Positions 9,272-19,217 are shown, numbered from the stretch's first letter. The stretch: 64,000 nucleotides of DNA from an uncultured Lachnospiraceae bacterium (GCA_934432595.1 CAKRYR010000006.1:84278-148277), one strand, 5' to 3'. Numbers and translations: made by a program. Notes: a model not told the origin generated them from the letters alone.

Positions 9272-11947
9272 ATGAGAGGGTGTATATATATTAAAAAAAT
9301 CTACATGATAGTATCTATATGTATGACAAGTATTCTTTTCAGCAATTGCTTTATGAATGAGGCTTTTGGTGAAATTATTTCTAATACAAATGATAGTCTT
9401 AGTAAAGATTCAATTGTTTTATCCAATGATATGTATGCAAAAGAGGTTCTTAATGTTACAAGTGAGGTTAAAGAAATTAAGGAGATTCAACAGGATAAAG
9501 AGTTTCGTAAAGATGCAGATTATGTTGAAAATGAGATAATGTTTATACGTTCTGAAACAAGGAAGGTTTCTTTTGAACCTGAGTATTTAAATAGTGATAA
9601 TAGCTTTTGTAAAGAGTATCAATTAAGTAATATAGAAATGGTTTCAGAAAGTATAAGTAGTATATTTAATGAGAGTGTAGAATATTATGTAACTTATAAA
9701 GCTAGAACCAATGATGATGTATGGAAAACGGTTGACAGTATGAATGAAGATGTTAGTATAGTATGCGCTGAACCTAATTTAATATATAAAACAGAAGAAG
9801 TAGAAGAGACAGAAGATGAGGGATATAATATAGCATATACTACTGTGCCAACTTCGGAAAATTATCCTAATATTGCATCACAATGGTATCTTGATGAGTT
9901 TAATATGATAAATGTGTGGGATAATTTATTAAATAATGATATAAAACCAATTGTGCCAGGAAATGGTACAACTGTTGCAGTAATAGATACAGGTGTTAGA
10001 TTGACACATGAAGCACTTAAACATAATATATGGAAAAATAAGAAGGAGATAGCTGGAAATAATAAAGATGATGATGGAAATGGTTATATAGATGATGTAT
10101 ATGGTGTTAATGTTGTAAATACAAGAAAGATGCCAAAAGATGATAATGGACATGGAACACATGTGGCAGGTATTATTGCGATGCATTCAAAAAATGGTGG
10201 GGTTGGAATTGCATATGGCTCAAAGATTTTACCTATAAAAGCAAGTGATCAGAAGGGAACATTCGAACAAGGAAATATAGTTAAAGCTATTAACTATGCG
10301 ATTAAACAAAATGTAGATGTAATTAATATGTCTTTTTCAGGAGGCTATAGTGCATCAGTAGAAGTGGCGTTGAAAAATGCATATAACAATAATATTATAT
10401 TAGTTGCTGCAGCAGGTAATGAAGGTGCACCAACTAGTGATGGAGTTGGAAAGGTAAATATTAAGGCAGAAATATATGATAATTATCCAGCGGGAAGTAA
10501 ATACGTGCTAGGTGTAATGGCATATGATCAATGTCGTAGACTAGCATATTATTCTAATTGGGATTATAAGACTGGTAAAGGTGCAGAGTATGATTTAATA
10601 GCACCTGGTAGTGATATTTATAGTACATTTAATAAAAGTGATAGTGATTATAAATTTGATACAGGAACATCAATGGCGTCACCTATGGTTGCAGGAATGG
10701 CAGCAATATTAAGAAGTATTTATCCATCGAAGACAAAATATAGTAATGCATATTTGATGAATAAATTGAAATCTAATGACTATATTACATATACGGATGA
10801 AAATGGGTTAAAACATAAGTATAGAAAAATGAATACAGATATTTTACCATTAATTAATAATATGAATAAGGTTAATTTAGATGCATGTAAGATTAGCTTA
10901 AGCAGTAGCTTTTATACATATGATGGAAAATATAAAAAACCAAAGGTTACTATTAAATTTGGAAACCGGACTTTGGTTCAAGGACAAGATTATACAATTG
11001 AATATTCAAAGAACAAATCTATAGGGCAAGGAACTGTAAAAATAAAAGGGAATACTTATAAAAATTGTGTTGGAACAATATATAAATATTTTAATATTGT
11101 TCCACCTAAGGTTAGTGGAGCAAAGATTGTTGCGTATAATACTAAAGCAATAAAATTGCAATGGAAGACGAATTCATATGCGTCTGGGTATGAAGTATAT
11201 AGGTATAATGCATCTACTAAAAAGTATGTATTGATTAAGAGATATAATTCAAAAAATAGCTTAACATATACTAATACATCTCTTGCATCGGGAACTACAT
11301 ATTATTATAAAATAAGATGCTTTAAAATAGTAAATAATAAGAGAATATATAGTGCTAGTACAAGTGCTATTAAAGGAACGACTGTGCCAAGTAGAACTGT
11401 ACTATCATATAATACGTATTCAAAGAGTGCAATAAAACTTCAGTGGAAGAAGGTTATTGGTGCATCGGGATATTATATTTACAGATACTCTAGTAAAATA
11501 AAAAAATATCAAAAGATAAAAAATGTTAATGGTAATACTACAACGTATACTGATACCGGATTAAAGACTAGGAAGAGTTATTATTATACAATAAGAGCAT
11601 ATAAAAAATTTGGTTCAAAGGTAATATATGGAGATTATGCATATAAAATGAAAGCATATACAGGTCCTGCAACACCAACTATAACTTCAGGGAAAGTATA
11701 TAATCATGGAACGGTAATGATTAATTGGACAGAAGTTAAAGATACAAGTGGATATGAGGTTTGGTGTTCTTTTAAAAAGGATGGGACATATGAATTAGGA
11801 TGTGATTTGAGTGCTAACTATAAAGGTGTATTATTAAGTGATATACCTAATGGTACAATGTATTATAAGGTAAGAGTATTTAATACACGTGATGGTAAGA
11901 AAGTATATAGTTCATTTAGTAATATTATTTCTATTACGATGTATTAG
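9272..11947 (+). CDS. Secreted subtilisin-like serine protease with Ig/Fn3-like repeats
   Basis: 891 residues. The N-terminus has a hydrophobic export segment (IYMIVSICMTSILFSNCF) followed by a propeptide-like region to about 200. The S8 catalytic domain (about 205-530) has Asp239 (VAVIDTGV), His294 (NGHGTHVAG), the oxyanion Asn in AAAGNEG and Ser467 (GTSMASP), so the triad is complete. Then comes a YDGKYKKPKVTI...KGNTYKNCVGTI module of the kind repeated in Lachnospiraceae surface proteins (about 545-625). Three Fn3-like repeats (about 630-715, 725-800, 805-890) follow, each with a LQWK/INWT...SGYEVY pattern. No LPXTG or membrane anchor is seen, so it is probably released or held non-covalently. 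Its last 36 bp overlap the end of the convergent flippase gene. Confidence 0.92.
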   Translation: MRGCIYIKKIYMIVSICMTSILFSNCFMNEAFGEIISNTNDSLSKDSIVLSNDMYAKEVLNVTSEVKEIKEIQQDKEFRKDADYVENEIMFIRSETRKVSFEPEYLNSDNSFCKEYQLSNIEMVSESISSIFNESVEYYVTYKARTNDDVWKTVDSMNEDVSIVCAEPNLIYKTEEVEETEDEGYNIAYTTVPTSENYPNIASQWYLDEFNMINVWDNLLNNDIKPIVPGNGTTVAVIDTGVRLTHEALKHNIWKNKKEIAGNNKDDDGNGYIDDVYGVNVVNTRKMPKDDNGHGTHVAGIIAMHSKNGGVGIAYGSKILPIKASDQKGTFEQGNIVKAINYAIKQNVDVINMSFSGGYSASVEVALKNAYNNNIILVAAAGNEGAPTSDGVGKVNIKAEIYDNYPAGSKYVLGVMAYDQCRRLAYYSNWDYKTGKGAEYDLIAPGSDIYSTFNKSDSDYKFDTGTSMASPMVAGMAAILRSIYPSKTKYSNAYLMNKLKSNDYITYTDENGLKHKYRKMNTDILPLINNMNKVNLDACKISLSSSFYTYDGKYKKPKVTIKFGNRTLVQGQDYTIEYSKNKSIGQGTVKIKGNTYKNCVGTIYKYFNIVPPKVSGAKIVAYNTKAIKLQWKTNSYASGYEVYRYNASTKKYVLIKRYNSKNSLTYTNTSLASGTTYYYKIRCFKIVNNKRIYSASTSAIKGTTVPSRTVLSYNTYSKSAIKLQWKKVIGASGYYIYRYSSKIKKYQKIKNVNGNTTTYTDTGLKTRKSYYYTIRAYKKFGSKVIYGDYAYKMKAYTGPATPTITSGKVYNHGTVMINWTEVKDTSGYEVWCSFKKDGTYELGCDLSANYKGVLLSDIPNGTMYYKVRVFNTRDGKKVYSSFSNIISITMY

Positions 11948-13447
11948 AGCTAAAGTATTTTTCTTAAATAAAATAAATATATATGATAATACATATATTA
12001 AACATGCAAATAATATTATACAAATGTTAGAAATTCTTGAATTAGTTTTAGTATAGTTATATATTTTATAAATTATAAGGCCAGAGATTAACAACGTTAT
12101 TCCTGGCTTTATTATTGTCTTTAATATGTTAATTTTAATAGTTACATATTTCTTTAGTGATACTAAATCTAAGATACATACTGATATTGTACTACATAAT
12201 ATACCTATTAGATAACCTTTTATACCAATATGAGGAATATAGAATATGATAAAGAGCAATTTGATTAAAACACTGATTATTGAATTCCTAAATGTTAAAG
12301 TAGTTTTACCAAGTCCATTTAATATGCTTGAAAAAGTGGTAGTTATATACATAAATGGACATAATAATGAAAGGGTTTGAATAAAATATCCAGCAGTAGG
12401 ATTATGAAAAATAGTTATACCTAAATTCTTACCAAATATAAAAAATATAGAAAGACTTAATAATCCAATAATTATGGAATAATGTAATGTATTAGAAACA
12501 GTCTTAGTAATTTCACTTTCCTTATTTTTGGCGTTAGCTTCTGATATTGTTGGAAGTAAAATAACAGATAATGAGTTAGTTATTGTAGAGGGAAATATAA
12601 TAAAGGACATTGCCATACCTGTAAGTATCCCATATATACTTAATGACGTATTATGACTTAAACCTGACTTTACAAGCATAATTGGAATAAGTATTGATTC
12701 TAGACTATTTAGTAAACTAATGATTAGTTTATTTAGACTAAGAGGAAAAGTATATGCTATGAATTTACGATATGAATAAAATTTTGTGTCTAGATTAATA
12801 TGAATATTTGAATAAAACTCTTTATTAAATCTTAGAGCAATAAGCATAAAAATACATGACATGAATTCTCCAAAGACAAGTCCTAAAACAGCTATTTCAC
12901 ATCCTGTATTATGTGATTTTAATAATGTAAATAAAAAGAATACAAGTCCAACTCTAAAAATTTGTTCAATTAATTGTGAAAGAGAAGGTATTCCCGTTTT
13001 TTTTATGGCATAATAAAGTCCATTGATACAAGCTGTTAAGCCACAATATGGAAAAACAAGAGAAAGAATCTGTAAAGATAAGGTGCAGCTAGGTTCTTTT
13101 AATAAGTTAGTAGCTATTACTGGAGCAAATTTATAGAGAGTTATTGACATAATAAATGACAAAAATATAGATAAACTTGCTCCAGTAAGGAATGGAGATA
13201 TTATAGAAAATTTTTTATTTTTTGAATTTAAATTTGCAGCTACTGTTTGTGAAATGGCAGTTTGAATTCCTGAAGCATATATAGTATAGCATATGCTATA
13301 TATTGGAAAGATAAGTTGGTATATACCAAGATTTTTAGAACCTAATATATTAGATAAATATATTCTATAAAAAAAGCCTATGAATCGACTTAGAAAACCG
13401 GCAATTATTAAAAAAAATGTTCCTTTAAGTAGTTGAGAATTATTCAT
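11912..13447 (-). CDS. SpoVB-like polysaccharide flippase (MATE/MOP family)
   Basis: 511 residues with about 14 hydrophobic helices. The N-terminus (GTFFLIIAGFLSRFIGFFYRIYLSNILG) and the SGIQTAISQTVA motif match the SpoVB/MurJ-like branch of the MOP exporters, which move lipid-linked sugars across the membrane. In spore formers SpoVB acts in cortex synthesis; in others the same branch serves cell-wall or glycan export. No other sporulation gene is in the window, so the substrate is open. The start is supported by AAAGG about 10 nt upstream on the minus strand. The 3' end overlaps the subtilase coding end by 36 bp tail to tail. Confidence 0.85.
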   Translation of the reverse strand: MNNSQLLKGTFFLIIAGFLSRFIGFFYRIYLSNILGSKNLGIYQLIFPIYSICYTIYASGIQTAISQTVAANLNSKNKKFSIISPFLTGASLSIFLSFIMSITLYKFAPVIATNLLKEPSCTLSLQILSLVFPYCGLTACINGLYYAIKKTGIPSLSQLIEQIFRVGLVFFLFTLLKSHNTGCEIAVLGLVFGEFMSCIFMLIALRFNKEFYSNIHINLDTKFYSYRKFIAYTFPLSLNKLIISLLNSLESILIPIMLVKSGLSHNTSLSIYGILTGMAMSFIIFPSTITNSLSVILLPTISEANAKNKESEITKTVSNTLHYSIIIGLLSLSIFFIFGKNLGITIFHNPTAGYFIQTLSLLCPFMYITTTFSSILNGLGKTTLTFRNSIISVLIKLLFIIFYIPHIGIKGYLIGILCSTISVCILDLVSLKKYVTIKINILKTIIKPGITLLISGLIIYKIYNYTKTNSRISNICIILFACLIYVLSYIFILFKKNTLALIHRNRNNITK

Positions 13448-13573
13448 AAATTTTAACCTTTTATATAGTTATGAATAAATATATTATAAATATTTAAATT
13501 ATAGAACACATAAGATATTTATAGAGATAAAATAGTTATATTATATAGCGATTAGAAATATTTATTTATATAC

Positions 13574-13602
13574 TTGACAAGGAGAAATATACATTGTATT
13601 CT
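13574..13602 (+). promoter_or_regulatory. Promoter of the iscR-iscS-iscU-mnmA operon
   Basis: Consensus TTGACA (13574-13579), exact 17-nt spacer, TATTCT (13597-13602); 84 nt upstream of the regulator start. Confidence 0.75.
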
Positions 13603-13608
13603 ATTAAA

Positions 13609-13657
13609 GGAATTAATTCTTACTAAAATAATCGGAATTAAAATAGTAGGAATTAAT
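13609..13657 (+). promoter_or_regulatory. Triple GGAATTAA repeat, candidate Rrf2 operator
   Basis: GGAATTAA occurs at 13609, 13634 and 13649, the first as part of the palindrome GAATTAATTC. The array starts 6 nt after the -10 box, where a bound repressor would block transcription. Autoregulation by the adjacent Rrf2 protein is an inference. Confidence 0.45.
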
Positions 13658-13686
13658 ATTCATAAAATATTTAGGTAGGTGTTGAT

Positions 13687-14139
13687 ATGAAGTTATCAAC
13701 TAAAGGGCGATATGGACTGAAAGCAATATTAGATTTGGCAGTACATGAGACAGATGGTGCAATAGCTATTAGTGCAATTTCAGAGAGAACAGGAATAACT
13801 GTTAATTATTTAGAACAATTAATATCTAAGTTAAAAAAGGCAAATCTAGTTATAAGTATTAGAGGAGCACAAGGAGGATATAAATTAGCTAAAGACACAA
13901 CAGAAATTTCTGTAGGAGAAATATTAAGAGCATTAGAGGGAGATTTGGCACCGGTTGATTGTATATCAGGTCAAGATTCTTCTTGTGAGAGTGCAAATTT
14001 ATGTGTTACTAAGTTGGTATGGCAAAGAATTAATGATAGTATTAATAATGCAGTTGACTCATTGATGTTATCAGAGTTAGTTGAAGAAAGTAAAAAATTA
14101 AATCCTAATAAAATTAATATAGATAAGAATAAATGTTAG
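13687..14139 (+). CDS. iscR: Rrf2/IscR-family transcription regulator
   Basis: 150 residues. Winged-helix N-terminus typical of Rrf2 (MKLSTKGRYGLKAILDLA, then ISERTGITVNYLEQLISKLK). Three cysteines at 92, 100 and 106 occupy the [2Fe-2S] ligand region of IscR, though with C-x7-C-x5-C spacing instead of the C-x5-C-x5-C of E. coli IscR. The gene heads an operon with the cysteine desulfurase and scaffold genes, which favours control of iron-sulfur synthesis; a CymR-like role in cysteine metabolism is the alternative. Repeats just after the promoter are candidate binding sites. Confidence 0.88.
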   Translation: MKLSTKGRYGLKAILDLAVHETDGAIAISAISERTGITVNYLEQLISKLKKANLVISIRGAQGGYKLAKDTTEISVGEILRALEGDLAPVDCISGQDSSCESANLCVTKLVWQRINDSINNAVDSLMLSELVEESKKLNPNKINIDKNKC

Positions 14140-14160
14140 GAAATGAAAGGTAGTGTAGTT

Positions 14161-15348
14161 ATGGAAAAAATAATATATCTTGATAATGCTGCTACAACAA
14201 AGGTTAGACAAGAAGTTGTAGATGCAATGTTACCATATTTTACAGAGCAATATGGCAATCCTTCAAGTGTATATAAGTTTGCAGGGGAGAGTAAAAAGGC
14301 AGTAGATAATGCAAGAGACATTATAGCTAAATCTTTAAATACTAATTCACAAGATATTTATTTTACAGCGGGAGGTTCTGAATCAGATAACTGGGTTCTT
14401 AAAGCTACAGCGGAGGCTTATAGATCAAAGGGAAAACATATAATAACATCTAAAATAGAGCATCATGCAATACTTCATACATGTAATTATTTAGAAAAAG
14501 AAGGATATGAGATAACATATATTGATGTAGATGAAAATGGTATTGTAAAATTAGATGAATTAGAGAAAGCAATTAGAGAAGATACGATATTGATTTCTAT
14601 TATGTTTGCTAATAATGAAATAGGTACTATCCAACCTATAAAAGAGATAGGTGAGATAGCTCATAAATATAATGTAATATTCCATACAGATGCAGTTCAA
14701 GCATATGGACATATTCCAATAGATGTTGAGGATATGAATATAGATATGTTGAGTGCAAGTGGACATAAATTAAATGGACCAAAAGGAATTGGATTCTTAT
14801 ATATAAAAAAAGGTCTTAAGTTGAGATCTTTTGTACACGGTGGTGCTCAAGAAAGAAGAAGAAGAGCAGGTACAGAGAATGTAACAGGAATTGTTGGATT
14901 TGGTAAAGCGGTAGAAATCGCTATGAATAATATGCAAGAACGCATAGATAAAGAGATAGCACTTAGAGATAGATTGATTGAAAAGGTTTTGAAGAGAGTA
15001 CCATATACAAGATTAAATGGAGATAGAACAAAGAGACTTCCGAATAATGTAAACTTTAGTTTTCAATTTATTGAGGGTGAATCATTATTAATAATGTTAG
15101 ATATGAAGGGAATATGTGCATCAAGTGGTTCGGCATGTACTTCGGGGTCACTAGATCCGTCTCATGTATTATTAGCAATTGGATTACCTCATGAGATAGC
15201 ACATGGTTCACTTAGACTTACTTTAAGTGAAGAAAACACTGAAGAAGAGATTGATTATGTGGTAGATGCTATTGCAGAAATAGTTGAGAGATTAAGAAGT
15301 ATGTCACCTTTATATGAAGATTTTGTTAATAAATCTAAGAATAAATAA
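14161..15348 (+). CDS. iscS: Cysteine desulfurase (IscS/NifS)
   Basis: 395 residues of the class V aminotransferase fold. PLP is held by Lys203 (SASGHKLNGPKG) with the upstream HTDAVQ motif. The persulfide-forming Cys326 is in SSGSACTSG. It takes sulfur from cysteine for iron-sulfur assembly on IscU and for tRNA thiolation by MnmA, both encoded immediately downstream. The ATG at 14161 is preferred because the family begins close to the IYLDNAATT motif; the ATG at 14143 has its AGGAA directly abutting the codon, which is too close. Confidence 0.95.
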   Translation: MEKIIYLDNAATTKVRQEVVDAMLPYFTEQYGNPSSVYKFAGESKKAVDNARDIIAKSLNTNSQDIYFTAGGSESDNWVLKATAEAYRSKGKHIITSKIEHHAILHTCNYLEKEGYEITYIDVDENGIVKLDELEKAIREDTILISIMFANNEIGTIQPIKEIGEIAHKYNVIFHTDAVQAYGHIPIDVEDMNIDMLSASGHKLNGPKGIGFLYIKKGLKLRSFVHGGAQERRRRAGTENVTGIVGFGKAVEIAMNNMQERIDKEIALRDRLIEKVLKRVPYTRLNGDRTKRLPNNVNFSFQFIEGESLLIMLDMKGICASSGSACTSGSLDPSHVLLAIGLPHEIAHGSLRLTLSEENTEEEIDYVVDAIAEIVERLRSMSPLYEDFVNKSKNK

Positions 15349-15384
15349 TATTAGATGAAAATATAAAAAGAATGGAGAATTATT

Positions 15385-15828
15385 ATGTATAGTGAAAAAG
15401 TTATGGATCATTTTTCAAATCCAAGAAATGTTGGAGAAATAGAGAATGCAAGTGGTGTTGGTACAGTAGGAAATGCAAAATGTGGAGATATAATGAGAAT
15501 TTATTTAGATATTGATGACAATCAAATTATTAGAGATTGTAAGTTCAAGACTTTTGGATGTGGTGCAGCAGTTGCAACATCAAGTATGGCTACAGAGCTA
15601 GTTAAAGGAAAATCAATTAAGGAAGCTTTACAAGTAACTAATAAGGCTGTTATGGAAGCTTTGGACGGTCTTCCACCAGTAAAAGTTCATTGTTCATTAT
15701 TAGCAGAAGAAGCAATTCATGCAGCATTATGGGATTATGCTGAGAAGAATGGTATTGTTATTGAAGGTTTAAAAAAACCTAAGAGTGATATCCATGAAGG
15801 TGAAAAAGAAGAGGAAGAAGAATACTAG
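15385..15828 (+). CDS. iscU: Iron-sulfur scaffold protein IscU/NifU-like
   Basis: 147 residues. The scaffold ligands are all present: Cys33 with Asp35 (KCGD), Cys59 (FGCGAA) and Cys103 (VHCSLL). The C-terminus carries an acidic tail (GEKEEEEEY) after the conserved core. It receives sulfur from IscS and builds clusters for transfer to apoproteins. It lies 36 nt after iscS and 14 nt before mnmA, so one operon. Confidence 0.94.
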   Translation: MYSEKVMDHFSNPRNVGEIENASGVGTVGNAKCGDIMRIYLDIDDNQIIRDCKFKTFGCGAAVATSSMATELVKGKSIKEALQVTNKAVMEALDGLPPVKVHCSLLAEEAIHAALWDYAEKNGIVIEGLKKPKSDIHEGEKEEEEEY

Positions 15829-15842
15829 GAATTGAGGATGCG

Positions 15843-16916
15843 ATGAAGAAGAAAGTTGTAGTTGGAATGTCTGGTGGAGTGGATTCATCTGTTGCAGCAT
15901 ATTTATTAAAAGAGCAAGGATATGATGTTATAGGTGTTACTATGCAGATTTGGCAAGATGAGGAAATAGCAGCACAAGAGGAAAATGGGGGATGTTGTGG
16001 ACTTAGTGCGGTAGATGATGCAAGAAGAGTTGCTAATCAGTTAGGGATACCTTATTATGTTATGAATTTTAAAAATGACTTTAAGAAAAATGTAATAGAC
16101 TATTTTATTGATGAGTATATTAATGGAAGAACGCCTAATCCATGTATAGCTTGTAATAGATATGTAAAATGGGAATCATTATTACAAAGAAGTTTGGAGA
16201 TTGGAGCAGATTATATTGCAACTGGGCATTATGCTAAGGTAGATAGATTAGAGAATGGTAGATATGTTTTAAGGCAAAGTGCGACTTTAGCAAAGGATCA
16301 AACATATGCGTTATATAATTTAACACAAGAACAATTATCTAGAACATTAATGCCTGTTGGACAATATACTAAAGATGAAATAAGGAAAATTGCAGAAGAT
16401 ATAGGGCTAATGACAGCTAAAAAACCTGATAGTATGGAGATATGTTTTGTGCCTGATGATGATTACGCAAAGTATATTTGTGAAAATTCAGATTATAAAG
16501 ATGTCCCAGGAAACTTTGTAGACTTAGAAGGTAATGTTTTGGGAAAACATAAGGGAATAATACATTATACAGTTGGTCAGAGAAAAGGCTTAAATATTGC
16601 TTTTGGAAAACCAATATATGTAGTTAAATTACGTCCAGAGACTAATGAGGTTGTACTTGGTTCAAATGAAGATGTGTTTACTAATAAATTATATTGTAAT
16701 AGAATTAATTTTATGGCTATAGACGATCTTAAGGAACCAATAGAAGTCAATGCTAAAATAAGATATAATCATAGAGGTGATAGCTGTATAATAAAAAAGG
16801 TTGATGATGATTTAGTAGAAGTTGAGTTTAATCAACCACAGAGAGCAGTTACTCCTGGACAAGCAGTTGTATTTTATAAAGATGATTATATTGTAGGTGG
16901 TGGAACTATAATATAA
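15843..16916 (+). CDS. mnmA: tRNA-specific 2-thiouridylase MnmA
   Basis: 357 residues. The ATP-pyrophosphatase loop GMSGGVDSS is at residues 8-16. The catalytic cysteines are in NPCIACN (101 and 104) and DSMEICFVP. MnmA places sulfur at C2 of the wobble uridine in tRNAs for Lys, Glu and Gln, using sulfur relayed from IscS. The C-terminal beta-barrel (about 275-357) is complete. Last gene of the isc block; no clear terminator follows in the 217-bp gap. Confidence 0.96.
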   Translation: MKKKVVVGMSGGVDSSVAAYLLKEQGYDVIGVTMQIWQDEEIAAQEENGGCCGLSAVDDARRVANQLGIPYYVMNFKNDFKKNVIDYFIDEYINGRTPNPCIACNRYVKWESLLQRSLEIGADYIATGHYAKVDRLENGRYVLRQSATLAKDQTYALYNLTQEQLSRTLMPVGQYTKDEIRKIAEDIGLMTAKKPDSMEICFVPDDDYAKYICENSDYKDVPGNFVDLEGNVLGKHKGIIHYTVGQRKGLNIAFGKPIYVVKLRPETNEVVLGSNEDVFTNKLYCNRINFMAIDDLKEPIEVNAKIRYNHRGDSCIIKKVDDDLVEVEFNQPQRAVTPGQAVVFYKDDYIVGGGTII

Positions 16917-17060
16917 TGGGAAATTTATGATTTTGAGTTTATTATATTAGAATTTCGATAGATATTTGCAAATACGTAAGTGTTTGAATAAGATGTTTTG
17001 CTTTTTGTAAAAGAAATAATAAAAAATCACAAAATAGTCATAGATTATTGATAGAATATA

Positions 17061-17111
17061 GAAGGTTTTGTAGAATGACAATAGTTAGAATTGTTATAAT
17101 ACAAAACCTTC
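17061..17111. repeat. Perfect 12-bp inverted repeat upstream of recG
   Basis: GAAGGTTTTGTA (17061-17072) and TACAAAACCTTC (17100-17111) can form a long hairpin; inside it ACAAT/ATTGT can pair again. TATAAT at 17095-17100 lies just before the second arm. It could be a terminator for mnmA, an operator, or a leader structure for recG. Confidence 0.5.
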
Positions 17112-17133
17112 GTTATAATATGGAGGTTTGTAA

Positions 17134-19173
17134 ATGAATTATGAAGATAGTATTTCTGTAATAAAAGGGGTTGGTGAAAAAACACAGAAGTTATTTAATA
17201 AATTAGGTATTGAATGGATTGGTGATTTGTTAGAATATTATCCAAGAGATTATGATACATATAAGCCTATAGTTCCGATAAAATCAGTAAAACAAGAGGA
17301 TATAGTAACAGTAGAAGGCTTTATTACAGATAATATCAAGATAAATAAGACAAAAAGATTTACGATACTCACATGTAGGATTCAAGATTCTACTGATAGC
17401 ATAAAGCTTACATGGTTTAATATGCCATATTTGAGAAATCAGTTAAAAATAGGTAGTAGATATATTATTAGAGGCAAAGTTGGTAAAAAAAATGGTATGT
17501 TGGTTATTGAACAGCCAAAAATACTTAGCCAAGAAGAATATTTAAAAACATTAAATGTAATGAATCCTATATATTCTTTAACTAAGGGACTAACCAATAA
17601 TGCTATTACTAAAGCTGTGTATAGTATTTTAAAACAGTTAGGACTTGATAAAGATTATATGCCTGCAAAAATAAGGAAAAAATATGATTTAATGGAATAT
17701 AAAAAGGCAATTAAAACTATTCATTTTCCTAAAAATAATAAGGACATGCTAAAGGCACGTGAGAGATTAGTATTTGATGAATTTTTTGTATTTACTTTGG
17801 CACTTGCTAAATTAAAGGAAGATAAGGAAATACGACACTGTGATTTTCAGATAAATAATGGGAATGATATAAAGGAAAGTATGATTAAGCGTTTACCGTA
17901 CACATTGACTAACGCACAGTTGAGAACGATAGATGAAGTAATTCATGATATGGAAGGTAGCAGACCTATGAATAGATTAATTCAAGGGGATGTTGGTTCG
18001 GGTAAAACGGTTGTTTCAGCAATAGCTTTATTGATAGTTGCTATTAATAAATATCAGGGTGTAATAATGGTTCCTACGGAAGTTTTAGCAAAACAACATT
18101 ATGAATCTTTATGTAAGATGTATGAAGGCTTAGGAATTAATGTCGGATTATTGGTAGGTTCTATGACTGCAAAAGAAAAAAGAGAAATGTATGGTGAGAT
18201 AAAAAATCATAATATAGATATTGTAGTTGGAACACATGCATTAATACAAGAAAAGGTTGAATATGATAATTTGGCGTTAGTTGTAACTGATGAACAGCAT
18301 AGATTTGGTGTAAAACAGAGAGAGAATTTATCTAATAAAGGGAATAATCCTCATATATTGGTAATGTCTGCAACACCAATACCAAGAACATTGGCAATAA
18401 TATTATATGGAGATTTGGATATATCTATTATTGACGAATTGCCTAGTAATAGATTGCCTATTAAGAATTGCGTTGTTGATACATCCTATAGGAGAACGGC
18501 ATATAATTTTATAGCTAAGGAGATTGCAAAAGGAAGACAAGCATATGTTATTTGTCCTATGGTTGAGGAAAGTGAAAATGTAGAAGCAGAAAATGTTGTT
18601 GATTATACAGAAACTTTGAAGTTAGAATTACCGCCATCAGTTAATGTAGAATATTTGCATGGTAAAATGAAAGCAAAAGAGAAGAATGCTATAATGGAAA
18701 GATTTTTGAATAATGAAATCCAAGTATTGGTATCAACTACAGTTATAGAAGTAGGTGTTAATGTACCTAATGCGACGGTTATGATGATTGAAAATGCAGA
18801 AAGATTTGGTTTGGCTCAATTACACCAATTAAGAGGTCGTGTAGGTAGAGGACAATATCAATCATATTGTATCATTGTAAGTGGTAATGACGGTAAAGAA
18901 ACCAAAGAACGATTAGAGATAATGAATAAATCAAATGATGGATTTTATATAGCTGGTGAAGATTTGAAGCTTAGAGGTCCTGGAGATTTATTTGGAATAA
19001 GACAAAGTGGAGATATATCTTTTAAAATAGGTGATATTTTTAATGATGCATCTGTTTTGAAAAAGGCAAATGATGCTGCTAAAGAAATTACTGAGAAAGA
19101 AATATCAGAGATGTTTGAATCAGTGTGGTTAAATAGAAAAATACAGTTGTATATAGGTGCTACAACGTTATAG
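17134..19173 (+). CDS. recG: ATP-dependent DNA helicase RecG
   Basis: 679 residues. N-terminal wedge/OB domain (about 1-150), then a superfamily 2 helicase core with Walker A GDVGSGKT (about 287-294), the DEQH box (VTDEQHRFG), SATPIPRT, and motifs V/VI (STTVIEVGVNVPN, QLRGRVGRG). RecG remodels stalled replication forks and Holliday junctions. Start set by GGAGG 7 nt before the ATG. The inverted repeat at 17061-17111 is immediately upstream. Confidence 0.96.
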   Translation: MNYEDSISVIKGVGEKTQKLFNKLGIEWIGDLLEYYPRDYDTYKPIVPIKSVKQEDIVTVEGFITDNIKINKTKRFTILTCRIQDSTDSIKLTWFNMPYLRNQLKIGSRYIIRGKVGKKNGMLVIEQPKILSQEEYLKTLNVMNPIYSLTKGLTNNAITKAVYSILKQLGLDKDYMPAKIRKKYDLMEYKKAIKTIHFPKNNKDMLKARERLVFDEFFVFTLALAKLKEDKEIRHCDFQINNGNDIKESMIKRLPYTLTNAQLRTIDEVIHDMEGSRPMNRLIQGDVGSGKTVVSAIALLIVAINKYQGVIMVPTEVLAKQHYESLCKMYEGLGINVGLLVGSMTAKEKREMYGEIKNHNIDIVVGTHALIQEKVEYDNLALVVTDEQHRFGVKQRENLSNKGNNPHILVMSATPIPRTLAIILYGDLDISIIDELPSNRLPIKNCVVDTSYRRTAYNFIAKEIAKGRQAYVICPMVEESENVEAENVVDYTETLKLELPPSVNVEYLHGKMKAKEKNAIMERFLNNEIQVLVSTTVIEVGVNVPNATVMMIENAERFGLAQLHQLRGRVGRGQYQSYCIIVSGNDGKETKERLEIMNKSNDGFYIAGEDLKLRGPGDLFGIRQSGDISFKIGDIFNDASVLKKANDAAKEITEKEISEMFESVWLNRKIQLYIGATTL

Positions 19174-19188
19174 AGACCATTGCACTGT

Positions 19189-19217
19189 TTGCTTTATTTA
19201 ACAAAATTATGTATAAT
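19189..19217 (+). promoter_or_regulatory. Promoter for the LTA-synthase-like gene
   Basis: TTGCTT (19189-19194), 17 nt, TATAAT (19212-19217); 68 nt before the start codon. Confidence 0.5.
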
